The notes under the pieces: generated by a model
Told to the model about the DNA's origin: nothing
Databases searched by the model: none
Seen by the model: only the letters and a program-made list of their open reading frames with translations
Assembly (NCBI GenBank): GCA_011503125.2
Contig: WWBZ02000082.1
Span: 682,001 to 746,000 of the forward strand
DNA: 64,000 nt
Direction: 5' to 3'
DNA from: Botryosphaeria dothidea
Lineage: Eukaryota; Ascomycota; Dothideomycetes; Botryosphaeriales; Botryosphaeriaceae
In this document: positions 34,120-48,196 of the stretch, in pieces
Position numbering within the stretch: the first letter of the stretch is position 1
Layout: the number at the start of each line of letters is the position of its first letter
Position numbers and translations under genes: made by a program

Positions 34120-35625
34120 ATGGCGTACGACAGCAAGGACGATTTCTCCGAGAAAGAGCTCGGCAGCGGGGTACTTACTCCTCGATCGCTGCCTCCATAC
34201 GAGACAGAGGGCACTGACCGCAACGCAGCCGGCGATGAGGAGATCGCCATTGAAAGGGTAGCCACTGCTCTCGATGACGAAGACTCCAAGGACAACACTG
34301 CCGCTGGAACTGCGAAGAAAGTCCTCTCCAAGGTTGTCACCGCCAGATCCGCTGCCTCGATACGAGATCCCGGACCACCGCCTGATGGTGGACTCACCGC
34401 CTGGACCCAAGTGCTCATGGGCCACATTTGCATTATGAACACTTGGGGCTACATTAATTCCTTCGGCGCTTTTCAGACCTACTACACGACCAGCCTGAGC
34501 GTCCCTGGCTCGGAAATCTCCTGGATAGGAACCATCCAGGTGTGGCTTCTCTTCTTCATTGGCACCGTAGCCGGACGAGCCACTGATGCTGGCCTGTTCC
34601 GCCGCGTATATATCCTCGGGGTCTTCTTGACTCTACTCGGAATTTTCATGACATCCCTCTGCACCGAGTACTGGCAGCTCTTTCTGGCTCAGGGTGTTTG
34701 CACTGGTCTTGGAAACGGCCTTATGTTTTGCCCAACGGTGGCCCTCGTCGCAACATACTTCTCGAAGAACCGAGCGCTTGCAATTGGACTTACGGCATCC
34801 GGATCTGCCACGGGTGGTCTCATCTATCCCACCATGGTTAGGCAGCTGCTCCCTCAGCTGGGATTTGGCTGGACCGTTCGGATCCTTGGCTTTGTTTCTC
34901 TTGCAACTTCGGCCGTGACGATTGCGCTGTTCAAGGTGCGACTTCCTCCCCGACAGTCTGGGCCTCTGGTCGATTTCTCGGCGTTCAGGGAGCTTACCTA
35001 CTGCCTCTTCTGCCTCGGCATGTTCCTCAACTTCTGGGCTCTTTATTTTGTCTTCTACTACGTAAGTGACCACTTCCATGCATTGGACGAGCAACGGCTG
35101 ACATGGAAGCAGATTAGCGCTTTCAGTCGGGATATCATAGGCTTGCCATACAAGGAATCGCTCAACTTGTTGCTCATCCTCAACGGCGTCGGCTACATTT
35201 CTAGAATCCTCCCCCCATTCATCAGCGACCGAATTACCGGCCCATTGAACCTCATCATACCGTTTGCGTTGGCGACAGGAGTCATGCTCTTCGCGTGGTC
35301 GGGGGTCCATACGACGGGCGGACTGTATCCGTTTACGATTGTCATCGGATTGACGTCGTCCGGCGTGCAGGGGCTGTTCCCGTCGGTGCTCAGCAGCTTG
35401 ACTCCAGACCTCAAGAAGACCGGAACGCGAATGGGCATGGCCTTCTCGATCGTCTCGTTCGCGGCGTTGACTGGCCCACCGCTCGCAGGCGCGCTGATTT
35501 CCGACAGCAATGGCAGCTACCTGCATGCGCAGATGTGGGGTGGCACTGTGCTTGTATGCGGCAGCCTGACGTTGATAGCAGCGAGAGTTGCTCAGACTGG
35601 ACTTAAGCTTAGAGTTAAGATTTAG
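34120..35625 (+). CDS. Monocarboxylate-transporter-like MFS protein
   Basis: Two exons, 34120-35061 and 35113-35625, giving 484 residues. The 51-nt intron (donor GTAAGT, branch GCTGAC, acceptor GCAG) has a length divisible by three and no stop, so an intronless reading of 501 residues also looks open. Removing it restores YFVFYYISAFSRD, which fits the family. An acidic 90-residue cytosolic N-terminus is followed by PPDGGLTAWTQVL, the conserved entry to TM1 of fungal MCT-like (SLC16) transporters, then WGYINSFGAFQTYY and about 12 spans. These proteins move monocarboxylates or act as exporters. The substrate is unknown; yeast Mch proteins of this group do not carry lactate. Confidence 0.9.
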   Translation: MAYDSKDDFSEKELGSGVLTPRSLPPYETEGTDRNAAGDEEIAIERVATALDDEDSKDNTAAGTAKKVLSKVVTARSAASIRDPGPPPDGGLTAWTQVLMGHICIMNTWGYINSFGAFQTYYTTSLSVPGSEISWIGTIQVWLLFFIGTVAGRATDAGLFRRVYILGVFLTLLGIFMTSLCTEYWQLFLAQGVCTGLGNGLMFCPTVALVATYFSKNRALAIGLTASGSATGGLIYPTMVRQLLPQLGFGWTVRILGFVSLATSAVTIALFKVRLPPRQSGPLVDFSAFRELTYCLFCLGMFLNFWALYFVFYYVSDHFHALDEQRLTWKQISAFSRDIIGLPYKESLNLLLILNGVGYISRILPPFISDRITGPLNLIIPFALATGVMLFAWSGVHTTGGLYPFTIVIGLTSSGVQGLFPSVLSSLTPDLKKTGTRMGMAFSIVSFAALTGPPLAGALISDSNGSYLHAQMWGGTVLVCGSLTLIAARVAQTGLKLRVKI

Positions 35626-36275
35626 ATGCTTCTCGGTAACTCGGGGCCTGAGATACGGCGGGACATGATCGAAGAAGGCGGGGCTGTCATTGATCTAGCA
35701 TGAAACCGGCGCATCTGAAGATTTTGTTTGAAGAGGGTAGGCGATGCAAGGCAGATTCGAGCTCGGACTTTTTGGCGTTAATGAGAGGCGACGGTATTAC
35801 GCCATGACTGGACTTGGCGTCACACATCCGACGTGACGTTTGACGAGGCATTTTCGGTTTCACGGAAGCACGCGTGTACATGGGTGAGATTTCTAGAGAG
35901 CGAGGGCAGCTCGCAATGCCAGCTAGTAATGATAATCAAACAACGAGAGATGAGATGAGAAAGGTTGCTAGGGAGCTACGGCGCTGGTGCACGGATGACG
36001 CGCGAGGCGGTCTCGTGGACAGCTCACGGCCCTGCGTGCTTCCCCAGCCACTCTTATCAGCGCGTGCCGCTATGCCCAATCCGGCTAATCGGTCGGCTAG
36101 CTCCTCAGATGACGAAGGGGAGAGGCGCCAGCCCAGGTACAACTGCAGGCAGCTCCCGTTCCCCAGACACACCCTCCGTCAACCACCCAACTCTCTTCTA
36201 TCCTATCTCGCCCAAGGCCACTCTTGTCCATCCATCTAGCCAGCAGCCGCCCGCCCGCCTGCCCCTACCGCCATC
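35626..36275. other. Intergenic, promoter of proteinase A
   Basis: MCT-like 3' UTR and proteinase A upstream region, with a pyrimidine-rich 5' leader at 36170-36275. No gene is recognised. Confidence 0.5.
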
Positions 36276-37664
<1,389 letters not shown>

Positions 37665-38183
37665 GCGGTGAATTAGCTATGATACCATAACTTAACGGAA
37701 TGGAAATGCGGTAATGGAAGTTTGAACAGTAGAATGCAGGCACAAGGCGGGACCTCTCTCGGTGCCCGTTGGTGAATTGTACTCTCATGACTTCTCCAGG
37801 TCTTGTGTTGACCCAAGTACGAATGGAAGGATAGTGCCCGCTGGAGCGGTCTCATTTGTACGCATGCAAAATTTTCCTATGTACTCATATCGTACACGAG
37901 GATATTTATCAAGAGCGACTTTTGAACGAACGTCAGGTCTGCACTGCCAAATTTGTTGCATCAAGATTCCCTAGATTGATTGATTGAATGGAAAGATTGA
38001 AGTGACTTGATTCGTCCCAACTTCGTAATAAATCGTCGAATTCCTTGTCCCATGACATATCCAACACCCTCTATCTCCCTTATCTCTCACGGTTTCACAA
38101 CCCCCTTGCCTCCCATCCGCCTCCCTCACGCTTTCTTTCGCACACTCGACAACCTCCCCACCATACTCCTCTGAGACAGTCTC
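37665..38183. other. Convergent intergenic
   Basis: The 3' UTRs of proteinase A and the small membrane protein. AT-richer, with nothing else recognised. Confidence 0.5.
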
Positions 38184-38426
38184 TCACTTCCTTCCCGGAC
38201 TCTTCTTGGCCGGGGCCTTCTTCTTCTTGGCCGGCAGGAACGGGATGCCCCAGCCCTTCCACGTGCCGTTGTTCTTCTCGGTGCGGTAGTGGATGAAGAT
38301 GGACAGGTTGACCAGGAACGTCAGGCCGAACAGCACCGCTAGCAGGATGCCCAGCAGCGACGGGTCGCGCTGCACCGTCGCCAGCGCCGTGGGCGTCAGG
38401 ATCGGGGCGAGGAACTCGAAGGCCAT
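38184..38426 (-). CDS. Small single-pass membrane protein, unknown
   Basis: Single exon of 80 residues from ATG to stop. It has a short N-terminal part with Pro/Thr, one clear hydrophobic span at about 24-46 (LLGILLAVLFGLTFLVNLSIF), a short polar segment (HYRTEKNNGTWKGWGIPF) and a strongly basic tail with lysine runs (AKKKKAPAKKSPGRK). The gene keeps a GC-rich codon pattern like its neighbours and a pyrimidine-rich leader. The span plus Lys-rich tail suggests an ER or Golgi tail facing the cytosol. I do not recognise the family. It could be conserved in related fungi, which a homology search would show. Confidence 0.65.
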   Translation of the reverse strand: MAFEFLAPILTPTALATVQRDPSLLGILLAVLFGLTFLVNLSIFIHYRTEKNNGTWKGWGIPFLPAKKKKAPAKKSPGRK

Positions 38427-39970
38427 TTTCTCTCTTCTTCTGATTCTTGGTGGCTGTCGGGTTGAGGGTGGTGATTATTGATTAAACTTCGACTGACGAT
38501 CGAAAAGTTGAATGGATGGAAGACAGCCCAGCTGTCGGCGAGTCGTGATGGATTATTGCTTTGGAGGGTATCTTGTCGAGGAAACGCTTGGCAGAAGGAA
38601 GAGAGGGAGAGGGAGGGAGAGCGAGGATGTGGTGGGTTTAAGCCCCGGGATATTTTTTTTTTGTGCAAAACACTCTTCCGGCGAACAGCGCGAGTCCAGC
38701 TAGCAGCAGAAAAGGAGCAAAAGGATAAGAAAAAAGGCAGCCGTGAGAGTGTAGAGAGAGAGAAAAGAGACTGTGACGAGGGGAGGTTCGTGAACGGAAT
38801 CGTGAGGAGGAAGCCGAAACCCGCATCAAACCCAACGCGTCTGGGATTGCCAAAACGCAACGAAATGCTGCCAACTGGTCGTGCATGTATGGTCTGACGT
38901 TCGCTGCTGCTACGGGACGATCTGCGACATTTCTACCGTCCCATCCTTGCTTTCCTCCTGGCCTTAGTTTGGCCGACAGGAGCCGGGCGCTTCGAGAGTG
39001 GCCGGCCCATACACGTGCACCTGTCGGAGAAAACTGACCGCTAGCCAACCGAGCGCCTGCGAGGTTATGGGCGAATCATCAGCTCGAAAGTGTGCCTTGG
39101 CACCCGCAGAGCCGCTGGTTCTATTTCTGAGGTAGCGGCTGGAGGAGAGGCCGACGGCTTGTCGTCGGGGGAAGTCAGATGCGGACGATCTGGTGATCTT
39201 GGGCCAGCCGATCTTGATTGGTTTCTATCTTTTTTTTTGCACGCGCCCGACTTTGCGGCATAGAGTTATGCTGCCGTCATAGACGCTTGATTGCTCGAAA
39301 TTCCACCGATAAAACCTCTCAGTTCAGCAGTTGATTTATCATCTCTACCCTTCCTGTTGGTGTCTGGATCAAAAACAACCTGCGGAAATTCGAACAGTCA
39401 CTATCGCCCCACAACAACGCATTCTTGACCATCTCGTCTACCATGGGAGGTTATGTTCAACAGTCACTACTTTATCCATTTCTCCTTCCCAAAGTTTCCT
39501 TGAGAGCCCACTCATCAATCCAAGCTTTCGTTGCTGAACCACGTCGCGATTCTAGCAAGACAACAACAGGCGAGCATGGAACGGAGGACTGAAAAAGAAA
39601 ATGTAGCAGTTAGTGGCGGTAGCAACACACCACTTAACATTGCATGGCAATAAAACAAAAAAGAGGAGGTAGAGAAACATCCAAAAAAAAAGTTGGAAGA
39701 AAAAGAGAAAAAAGGTGATTTCTCAGATGCAACTCCCCCATCTTTCTTACCCAAACTGGTAAGCCAACACCAAGAAACAACTCAAGACGCCATCTTAATA
39801 AGCCCTCCCTCCTTCCATCCCTCCATTCGCACCCTATCTTCGTAGATATGATGGTGTGTGATGATGATGATGATGTACAAAAATGGAACGAAGTTACCAC
39901 CCCAACCAAGGTCAATCCCCAACATGTGTCCGCCAGTTTTCCGTTTATCATTGATTTTTTTCGTTCCCCC
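38427..39970. other. Intergenic, promoter of small membrane protein and SNF5 3' side
   Basis: Contains a purine-rich GGAGA-type stretch at about 38594-38630, T-runs near 38651 and 39225, and an ATG/GAT microsatellite near 39857-39875. No gene is supported over about 1.5 kb. Confidence 0.5.
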
Positions 39971-42490
39971 TTATGAGGAGGCACCGCCGGCCGAAATTCC
40001 TCTTCTTCTCTTCACGGCCTCGAGATGCTGTCTGTTCTTGAGATGCACTTCGAAGTTCTCAACCGTCATGCCGGGGCCGGCAGTGTACAGCTTGCCAGGG
40101 CAGTCGTTGCACCTGATGCGGGGAAGCCATTGGAATTTGATGTACGGAGGCGGCGTTGAGCCTGGCGGAAACTGATCAAGGCGGACCTGTTCGCTCTTGC
40201 GGCTATCGATGGCCACGTAGCGCATCAACGCCTCAAATGATGAGTCTGGGTGCCGGGCATGCAGATTCTTTACGGCTGTGGTAAGCCACTCTGGTGGCGG
40301 AGGCTTCATTTACTGTCAGCGAATGCCAAACATTCACGTCTCAAAAATACTTACTGGGCGTGCCGGCTGCGGGAATGTGGCATCGACCCGTCCATCAGGA
40401 TAGTACTGAACGTCTTGCCGTCCGTTGCTCGTTGGTGTGCCAGGACCGGGAGTTGATCGTTGTTGTAATGCCGGCGAAGGTGGCGGTGGCATTGAGTTGC
40501 GCGTGGGCGTGGCCTGTTGAGGCGTGGAAGCCGCAGAGGCCAACACAGGGTTGGGTTGGCTTTGCCGATACTCGTGAGCTCTGCCTGTCGCCTGGGCTTG
40601 CATCCACCGCCTGAATTTCTCTCGAGATATCTTGAGCTTGACTAAAAGTTTCTCGGGCGCAGGCGTCGTCGGAGTTGGGGCAACGCTTTCCTCCCTAGGT
40701 GTGCCAAAGCGTCGAGATGTGCGGGTCTCATGATGATGCTCCTGCCGAAGTGCCGTTACTTCAGGAGTCTGCGAACGTCCAAGATTCTGTCGCATGGCAA
40801 CTGTCGCAGCCGATGCCGCTCCACGCATGCCTCTTGTCCGTGCAGTTCCTCCCATGATCTGTGAAGGTGCTGGCGATTCTTGGCCAGATTCTTCGCTTTC
40901 GGACTCTTCGTCCGAGTCGCCATCTCTTACAGTGCGCCTGCCTCTGCCTGAGGAACGAGACATTTTGTACAGGCGGCTGTCCTCCACAAGCTCTGCCGCG
41001 CCGGGGAGGACTGAAGAAACGACCATTGTCCGCACCGTTCTTTGGCGATCCTTCAGATCCGGCAGAGCCGGACCGCCTCTTCGGTTCACAGAGCGCTTCT
41101 GCCTTCGTTGCTCGCGCATGATTGAAAGCTCTGCCCGCTCGAGGTCGGCTTCGTTCAATTCGTACAAGACTGGCGCATAGTCCTTGGCTGCTTGTACTGG
41201 CCGGAAGACTGATTGAATAGGCGTGGCCAAAAAGCTATCGCGCACATCCGCATCCTCGACTGGACGACCGTCAAAGGGATGACCGGTGATGTAAAGGGAT
41301 TTGGTGAACATCTGGCACTGTTCCCGTATAGAATGCGCGATTGCTGTTGTGAATTCGCCGGAAAGCGAGAGCTCGCTCGTCATGGACCTGGCAAACTCTT
41401 CCGGCGAATTCATGGGATCGTTGATGTCCCACTCAAACTGGTCCACCAGGGTATGTTGCCCGATTGTGATGTTGAGCTTTATCAATATGCGCATCTCGTC
41501 ATTCTTGTAGGCGTCGTAGGGTAGGTGTGGGTCCAATGGATCGTCCTTGAAAAAGACATGGGGGTAGTAGTCCTGGAGCTGCTCGTGGATTTCGTTGTTG
41601 ATGTGGCGGAAAACTTGAGGTCCCAATTCCGGAGGTAGCTTGAAGTCCTCCACCATGTTCTCGGCAAACAGCTCGGGCGACACAAGATGGTCATGGAGAT
41701 TCCATGTAAAGGTGTCCCTGAGCTTGATCTTGTCAAACTCGATGTCCAGCCGTACGGGCACCAACTCTTCAAACGTATCTGCCTGCTTCGCTTGGTCCTT
41801 TCGCGGAACATGCAAGCTCTTCGAGCGACGGTTGCCGGGACGTTTCTTCTGAAACGGGTACTGGAGTCGTGACGGTTTTGCTTCAGTATAGCCGTTACCG
41901 TAGCCCTCAAAACCGTAGCCGAACACGGAGCCTGGATCGATCTGGCGTTGATGGCGTAACTGCTTGTAGAACTCTGCCTCTGAGAGCTTTTCGGTCATGA
42001 GTTGTCTGCTGGTGGCAGCCTGGTAGTTCATGGCGGCTGCATGGAGCATGTCGCGCATGGTATATTGGTTGATCCGGACTTCGTTGAGGCTAGGCTGGGG
42101 TTGGCCGGAAGAGCCCTGGGATGGCTGCTGGGAGGGTAGTCGCGAGCCAGAACGAGAGCGCTTCCGGCTGGGAGAAACTCCATTGGCCGCTTCGCTGCCG
42201 GTAGGTGGTGATTTTGCGCGACCTGAAGGTGAAGACTGTTCGTTGCTCGCGTTTACTTCCACGCCGGACGCGGCCATGACTGCCTTTGCCTTCTCCTTGG
42301 ACTCGCGTATTGTGCCATTGCCCTCTACGGCCTGGCCAGAACTCGACGGACGCGCCGAATCCTGGGACTCGGCAGCATCATCTCCAGCAGCGCCGTTCTG
42401 CGCATCCTGTCCAGCCGAGGCGGAATCCTGTTGCGATGGCTCGTGCGACTGGAGTGGGAGCGCGGTGGTCGACGCGACGGGTGATGGCAT
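39971..42490 (-). CDS. snf5: SWI/SNF subunit SNF5 (INI1 homologue)
   Basis: Exon 1 is 42490-40355 (712 residues). A 42-nt intron with donor GTAAGT and acceptor GACAG (40354-40313) leads to a second exon ending at 39971. The first half is Gln/Ser/Pro-rich. Two SNF5 repeats follow: ELVPVRLDIEFDK at about 245-320 and DEMRILIKLNITIGQHT at about 340-425, with the typical DQFEWDINDP. The C-terminal exon reads KPPPPEWLTTAVKNLHARHP, then RIRCNDCPGKLYTAGPGMTVENFEVHLK, a Cys/His element common to fungal SNF5. SNF5 is a core scaffold of the chromatin-remodelling SWI/SNF complex. Odd point: with this splice, the first codon after the junction is TAA, just before the ATG-AAG that continues the conserved frame (see findings). 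Confidence 0.88.
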
Positions 42491-43626
42491 GGTCTATGTA
42501 CGGGTCACAGGCGCGTCGGGAGAGCGGCGATCACGGGGTCGCCCGAGAAGAAATGAAGGTCCAGCGGGTCAGGGAGGAGACATGAATGATCTGCTGATGT
42601 CAGCGATAGGCCCGAGCAAGACGCGCGTGGGCGCGGGCTGGCTGGGAGGTGAGGGCGTTGGCGGCGGACGTGCCGCGACAGGCGACGAGGCTCTCACCCA
42701 CGGCGGCGCCATCGCGCAGCGGCAGCAGGCAGGACCAAGAGATAGGAGAGCAGGCAGGTGGGCGGGAGGAGTGAATCAGTCAACATACCAGAGCTGCACG
42801 CAATGATCGGGCGCGTCGAGCGTCTGTCAGTCTGGGCGGCTGGCACAAAGAGAACCGAGGGCGGCGGAGCGGCGAGTTAGGAATGGGCCCAAGCAGCGGA
42901 AAGCGCCTAACCAGCAGTGTTTCGCAGCTGACGTCGTCGTAAATTCCGCCCCTGGCGCGCACGAGTGACGGTCTGGGAGGATTGGGTGCGGGAAATGCTA
43001 AGCTCGGGCTTGCTTGCGAGCTGCCTCCGTGTCGCATCGAGGAGCGCGGCCCACGCCCACAACCACGCCAAGCCGCTCCGCCAGCGGGTCATTGGCCTAC
43101 CATAGCTTCTCCCCTTCGCCCGCCGCCAGCCTGACAGCCCATCTCCCGGCCTGCCTCTCAGCCCTACGCGTCCCGAGCCAGCTGCCGCCGGAGCCCCGCT
43201 GCTTCCGCGCGGAGCGGAGCCCTCCAAGCATGCCCACGCCTGGCGTGGTGGAAAGAAAGTCACGTGAATTGCCGGAGACTTGATACGAAGCGGACGTAGT
43301 CTGCGAACGAACACGTCCCAGCTAGCCAGATATCTCAGGGCAAACATGCTAAGTAACACACAGTCAACAGAACACAAATGGAAACCCCCTTGTTTTCGTC
43401 TTCCCACGGCGCCCTTGGACGAGAGAAAGAAAAAGGTCTGCCTATCCATCATCCATTCCAACCGGGCCTCGCCGTCCACCCTCACAAACAACACTCGTAG
43501 GTCAGATTTGTTCCATCCCAGCCGTCATTGATTCAGAATTAAGTAGTGGTTCTCCAGAAGCGCCCCTTGCACGAGGGTTGAGTAATGCGCATGATATAAT
43601 GTGAAGGTCGTCATGATGTCCCCGTT
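42491..43626. other. Intergenic, SNF5 promoter and Vps74 3' side
   Basis: The GC-rich left half is upstream of SNF5. Short open frames on both strands have no motif and an untranslated intron is possible. Confidence 0.45.
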
Positions 43627-44870
43627 TTATAGCAATGAATCAAGCCGGGTGAAGACGCTCAAGCAAGCAGAAACGACCTGCAGTTTATGTCAGCATGCGG
43701 TGCGAGGTACAATTGAGACAAGCAGCAGGGCACGTACCTCGAGCTGCAATTCCTTGTCCTTGCCGTTGTTTACCTCCTCTTGGATAACTTGCCCCAAGTT
43801 AGCACCAATGCCGCCCGATCCACCAGCACGGCGGGCGAACGGCCACTGTGAGTACTCGGCCAGAAGTTCGTCCACCTGTGCGAAAGCCCGTTCCCGCGCC
43901 TCATGTCCCAGCGACGACAGCCCGTTCTCCAGCACATTGGCCGCATAAGCCGCGCATACCATGGCAATGGTGCGCAGATATCTGAACTCCATTTCTTCCG
44001 GGAGGAACTGGCTCGGTGGGAGAACGACGGTTCGGTTGGTGAGAAGGGTGCGGACGCGGCGGCGGATCTCGTCCTTTGCGCCGCCATCGGCGACGGGGTG
44101 GGTAGCCATGTCGAAGAGGAGGAAGTTGCGCTTCTCGGTGCGGAGGATGCCCTTGTCGACGAGGCCCTTTGCGAGGCGCTCGCGGACTTGCTTGAGCTGG
44201 TAGCCGATCTTCATGAGATTCCATGTTTCGCCTGCATTTTTGGGGCCAGGTGTCAGCGTCGCGGGTTCAGGAGCAGACGGCGGAGAGGCTCACCGCTCAT
44301 GAGGTCAATCCACGAGGCGACACTCATCTTCTCGCTTGACTTCATCATCTTCAGCGCCTCGTCCAGGAGCACTTCGCCCGTCAGGGTGTCATCTATGACC
44401 TCGATGACACGATCTGCGAGGGGGAAGCGCCGCCGCGACGAGTCTTTCTGCATGCTTATGCGGCCCCTGAAGGCCAGCTCTATGACGATGCATCCGCGGA
44501 GGGCGTAGGATATGTTGTCGTTCCAGAAAGAGAGGTAGCCCTGGCAGGACAATTGTCAGTTGCGCCCCTCCTTAGGCAGCCTCGGGGCATGCTCGCCCAC
44601 CTGCTTGTCCTTCAGTCCCATGAGCAGCACCTCCTCCATGAGCGTGAGCTTGGGTTGCTTGCTCCGTTCAGCGCTCTCGCTGATGTCCCGCGGGTCGTAG
44701 GCAATCTTGTGGCCATTCTCCGAGTTCTCGTAGGAGGTTCCGGGGCCGTCGTCGTTGCGCCGCGGCACGGGCGAGCTCACGCGGCTGCCGTCGTTCTCGT
44801 TGTCGCCGTTTGCGCCCGCGCCTGCGCCCGCGCCTCGCCGGCGCGTCAAGCCTGAAGCTGAGGAGGCCAT
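43627..44870 (-). CDS. vps74: Vps74 / GOLPH3 homologue (PI4P-binding Golgi protein)
   Basis: Four exons in transcript order: 44870-44601, 44540-44294, 44231-43738 and 43677-43627, giving 353 residues (yeast Vps74 has 345). A disordered Gly/Arg/Asn N-terminus with RRRG is followed by [24 protein letters not shown], the conserved start of the GOLPH3 fold. Then come [35 protein letters not shown] and [17 protein letters not shown], all diagnostic. The last 17-codon exon completes [11 protein letters not shown] and ends in RLDSLL. The protein binds PtdIns4P on Golgi membranes and sorts glycosyltransferases into COPI vesicles. The last exon was found only by joining; reading past exon 3 gives a false tail. 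Confidence 0.95.
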
Positions 44871-45421
44871 ACGCGGTGCGAATATGGAAAGGTGTCGTGC
44901 CCGGTGTCGGTGTTGGGTCTAGGTCTGAGCTCGGCGCCCGCCGCACAGGGATGCTGCGAGGGTTCGGCGTCCAAGGGTCGGAGAGGGCGGCTCAACTCAG
45001 GCAGTGCTCACGGGGGCTTGCAGCCAGATCACAGCGGGAGATTTCGCAGGCACGGGGGAGGGTCTGACGTGGGGGTTGCTGTTGCGCATGTGCGCGGCGG
45101 CATGGAGAATGTGTATTTTACGACGCTTGGCCGCTGCACCTAAAGTGAAGTACATAACTGGCTTGGCGAGGATGGTGAACCCAACCCTGTCGCGGGCGAC
45201 GTCTCACGCAGCAGTGCGTAGCTGCTTTTACTTCTGCAGCACAACCAACAAATGGCTTCAAGAGGCATATTCGTCTTCTAATCCATAGTACACAGGCTCA
45301 GAGACCCAGAGCTGATAGCTTTGTACAAGCAAATCCCCACTCCGCAATTCCTCCAGCCATCGCTTCCCTTCCCTCCCCGTTCCAGCCCTCTCATAGACCA
45401 ATTATTTCGCTATATTCCCAG
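44871..45421. other. Intergenic, Vps74 promoter and ACP 3' side
   Basis: No gene recognised. The left part is GC-rich and the right part holds the ACP 3' UTR. Confidence 0.5.
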
Positions 45422-46103
<682 letters not shown>

Positions 46104-46534
46104 GGCGGATGGAGGTGCGGGTGCTGTTTGGCGAGATGGAGGCGGGTGTTGCGGTGCGCGGCGATGAGGCACTTCGCAAAATCATCGACGAGTCGGGACG
46201 GGCTTAGAGCTTGGGCGCCGTCATGATCACGTGCCGCGTCTTCCTCACCCTTCGACCGCTGCCATGCCTCCGCATCCAGCAGAAAGTAGTGCTCTCCGGG
46301 CTTTGATTTTGATCCTGCGGCCTGTTAATGTTCACTTGAGATTTGAAAGCATTGTTCGCATCGGAACGGCATATTTTCAGCCTGAGGCATCATAGTATTG
46401 ACGTTGCAGACGTTGACCAGCAGCGAATCAGATCGAGGCCATTGAACTTACAGAACCGCCACGCCGGCAACGTCAAAGTGCCGTTCAACACCACAACTCT
46501 CCTCTCCGCTCTGCCCGCACCCACCACGCCCGCC
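46104..46534. promoter_or_regulatory. Bidirectional promoter of two complex I genes
   Basis: 431 bp between the divergent ATGs of ACP and the 23-kDa subunit, with pyrimidine-rich ends on each strand. I did not identify specific factor sites. Confidence 0.5.
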
Positions 46535-47393
<859 letters not shown>

Positions 47394-48196
47394 AAGAAAA
47401 TTTATAGAAAACAATTTCAATGAAGGCAGCGAAGGAGGAGCAGAGGTCAGGATATCACCGGGGATGTACATACATTGTAGCATCAACGCCGCCAGAACGG
47501 CAAGGTTTTTCTTTTCGTGCGAAACTTGCCAAGCTTATCGTTTTTTAATCAATCCAATGTCGTCAAGGTCGCGCAGCCTCCAATGTTGCGGTCAGTATCT
47601 GATTGCTCGACTCTCCTCACCGCGGATTGTGGCCATTGCAATTTATTCATTGTATATGATGTAAGGAGATTACTACGCGCTTATTCTGGAGCAACAAAGG
47701 TCAACCTGGATGCCCAACGCAACGGGGATACCAATAGAGAGCGTGTCTGCAACCGACGGATAGTATAGTAGCTTTCAACAGACACAGCGTAGGGGGTGGA
47801 AACATTCACTCGTATGCGAATGTATTGCATTTCTGGTGACAAAATATCCGGACGAATGCTTCCACCCCCATAGTAGTTTTTGTCTGGCTTGTCTGTGGGA
47901 GTATCACATTCAGTAGCGTCCCTTCGAAAACCCCTCAGATGCCTAAACCAGACGCTCCAAAGAGTCTGCGGGATATCACCAACTGTTCGTCATGCAAATA
48001 CTCAAACAATATACTCATGTTGACTTCTTGAATTGGCAAAGAGACTGTTGACCTGGATGGCATCCACAAGCCCGTCCGTGTTACCTAATGCAGTGCGCCA
48101 TGTGTACTCCTACCCATGCCCAGACATTTTTAACGCCAAACAACTCCGCCCGTAGCCGCGCCGTAAGCCCTTCCCTACCCAAGAGTCCGTCTTCCA
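47394..48196. other. Convergent intergenic with hairpin
   Basis: About 800 bp between convergent stops. The only structure I noted is the inverted repeat at 47792-47869. No gene is recognised. Confidence 0.5.
47792..47869. repeat. Inverted repeat, 16-nt arms
   Basis: GGGGGTGGAAACATTC at 47792-47807 pairs with GAATGCTTCCACCCCC at 47854-47869, with 15 of 16 positions complementary and a 46-nt loop. It could be a tiny transposon relic or a transcript-end hairpin between convergent genes. Confidence 0.7.
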
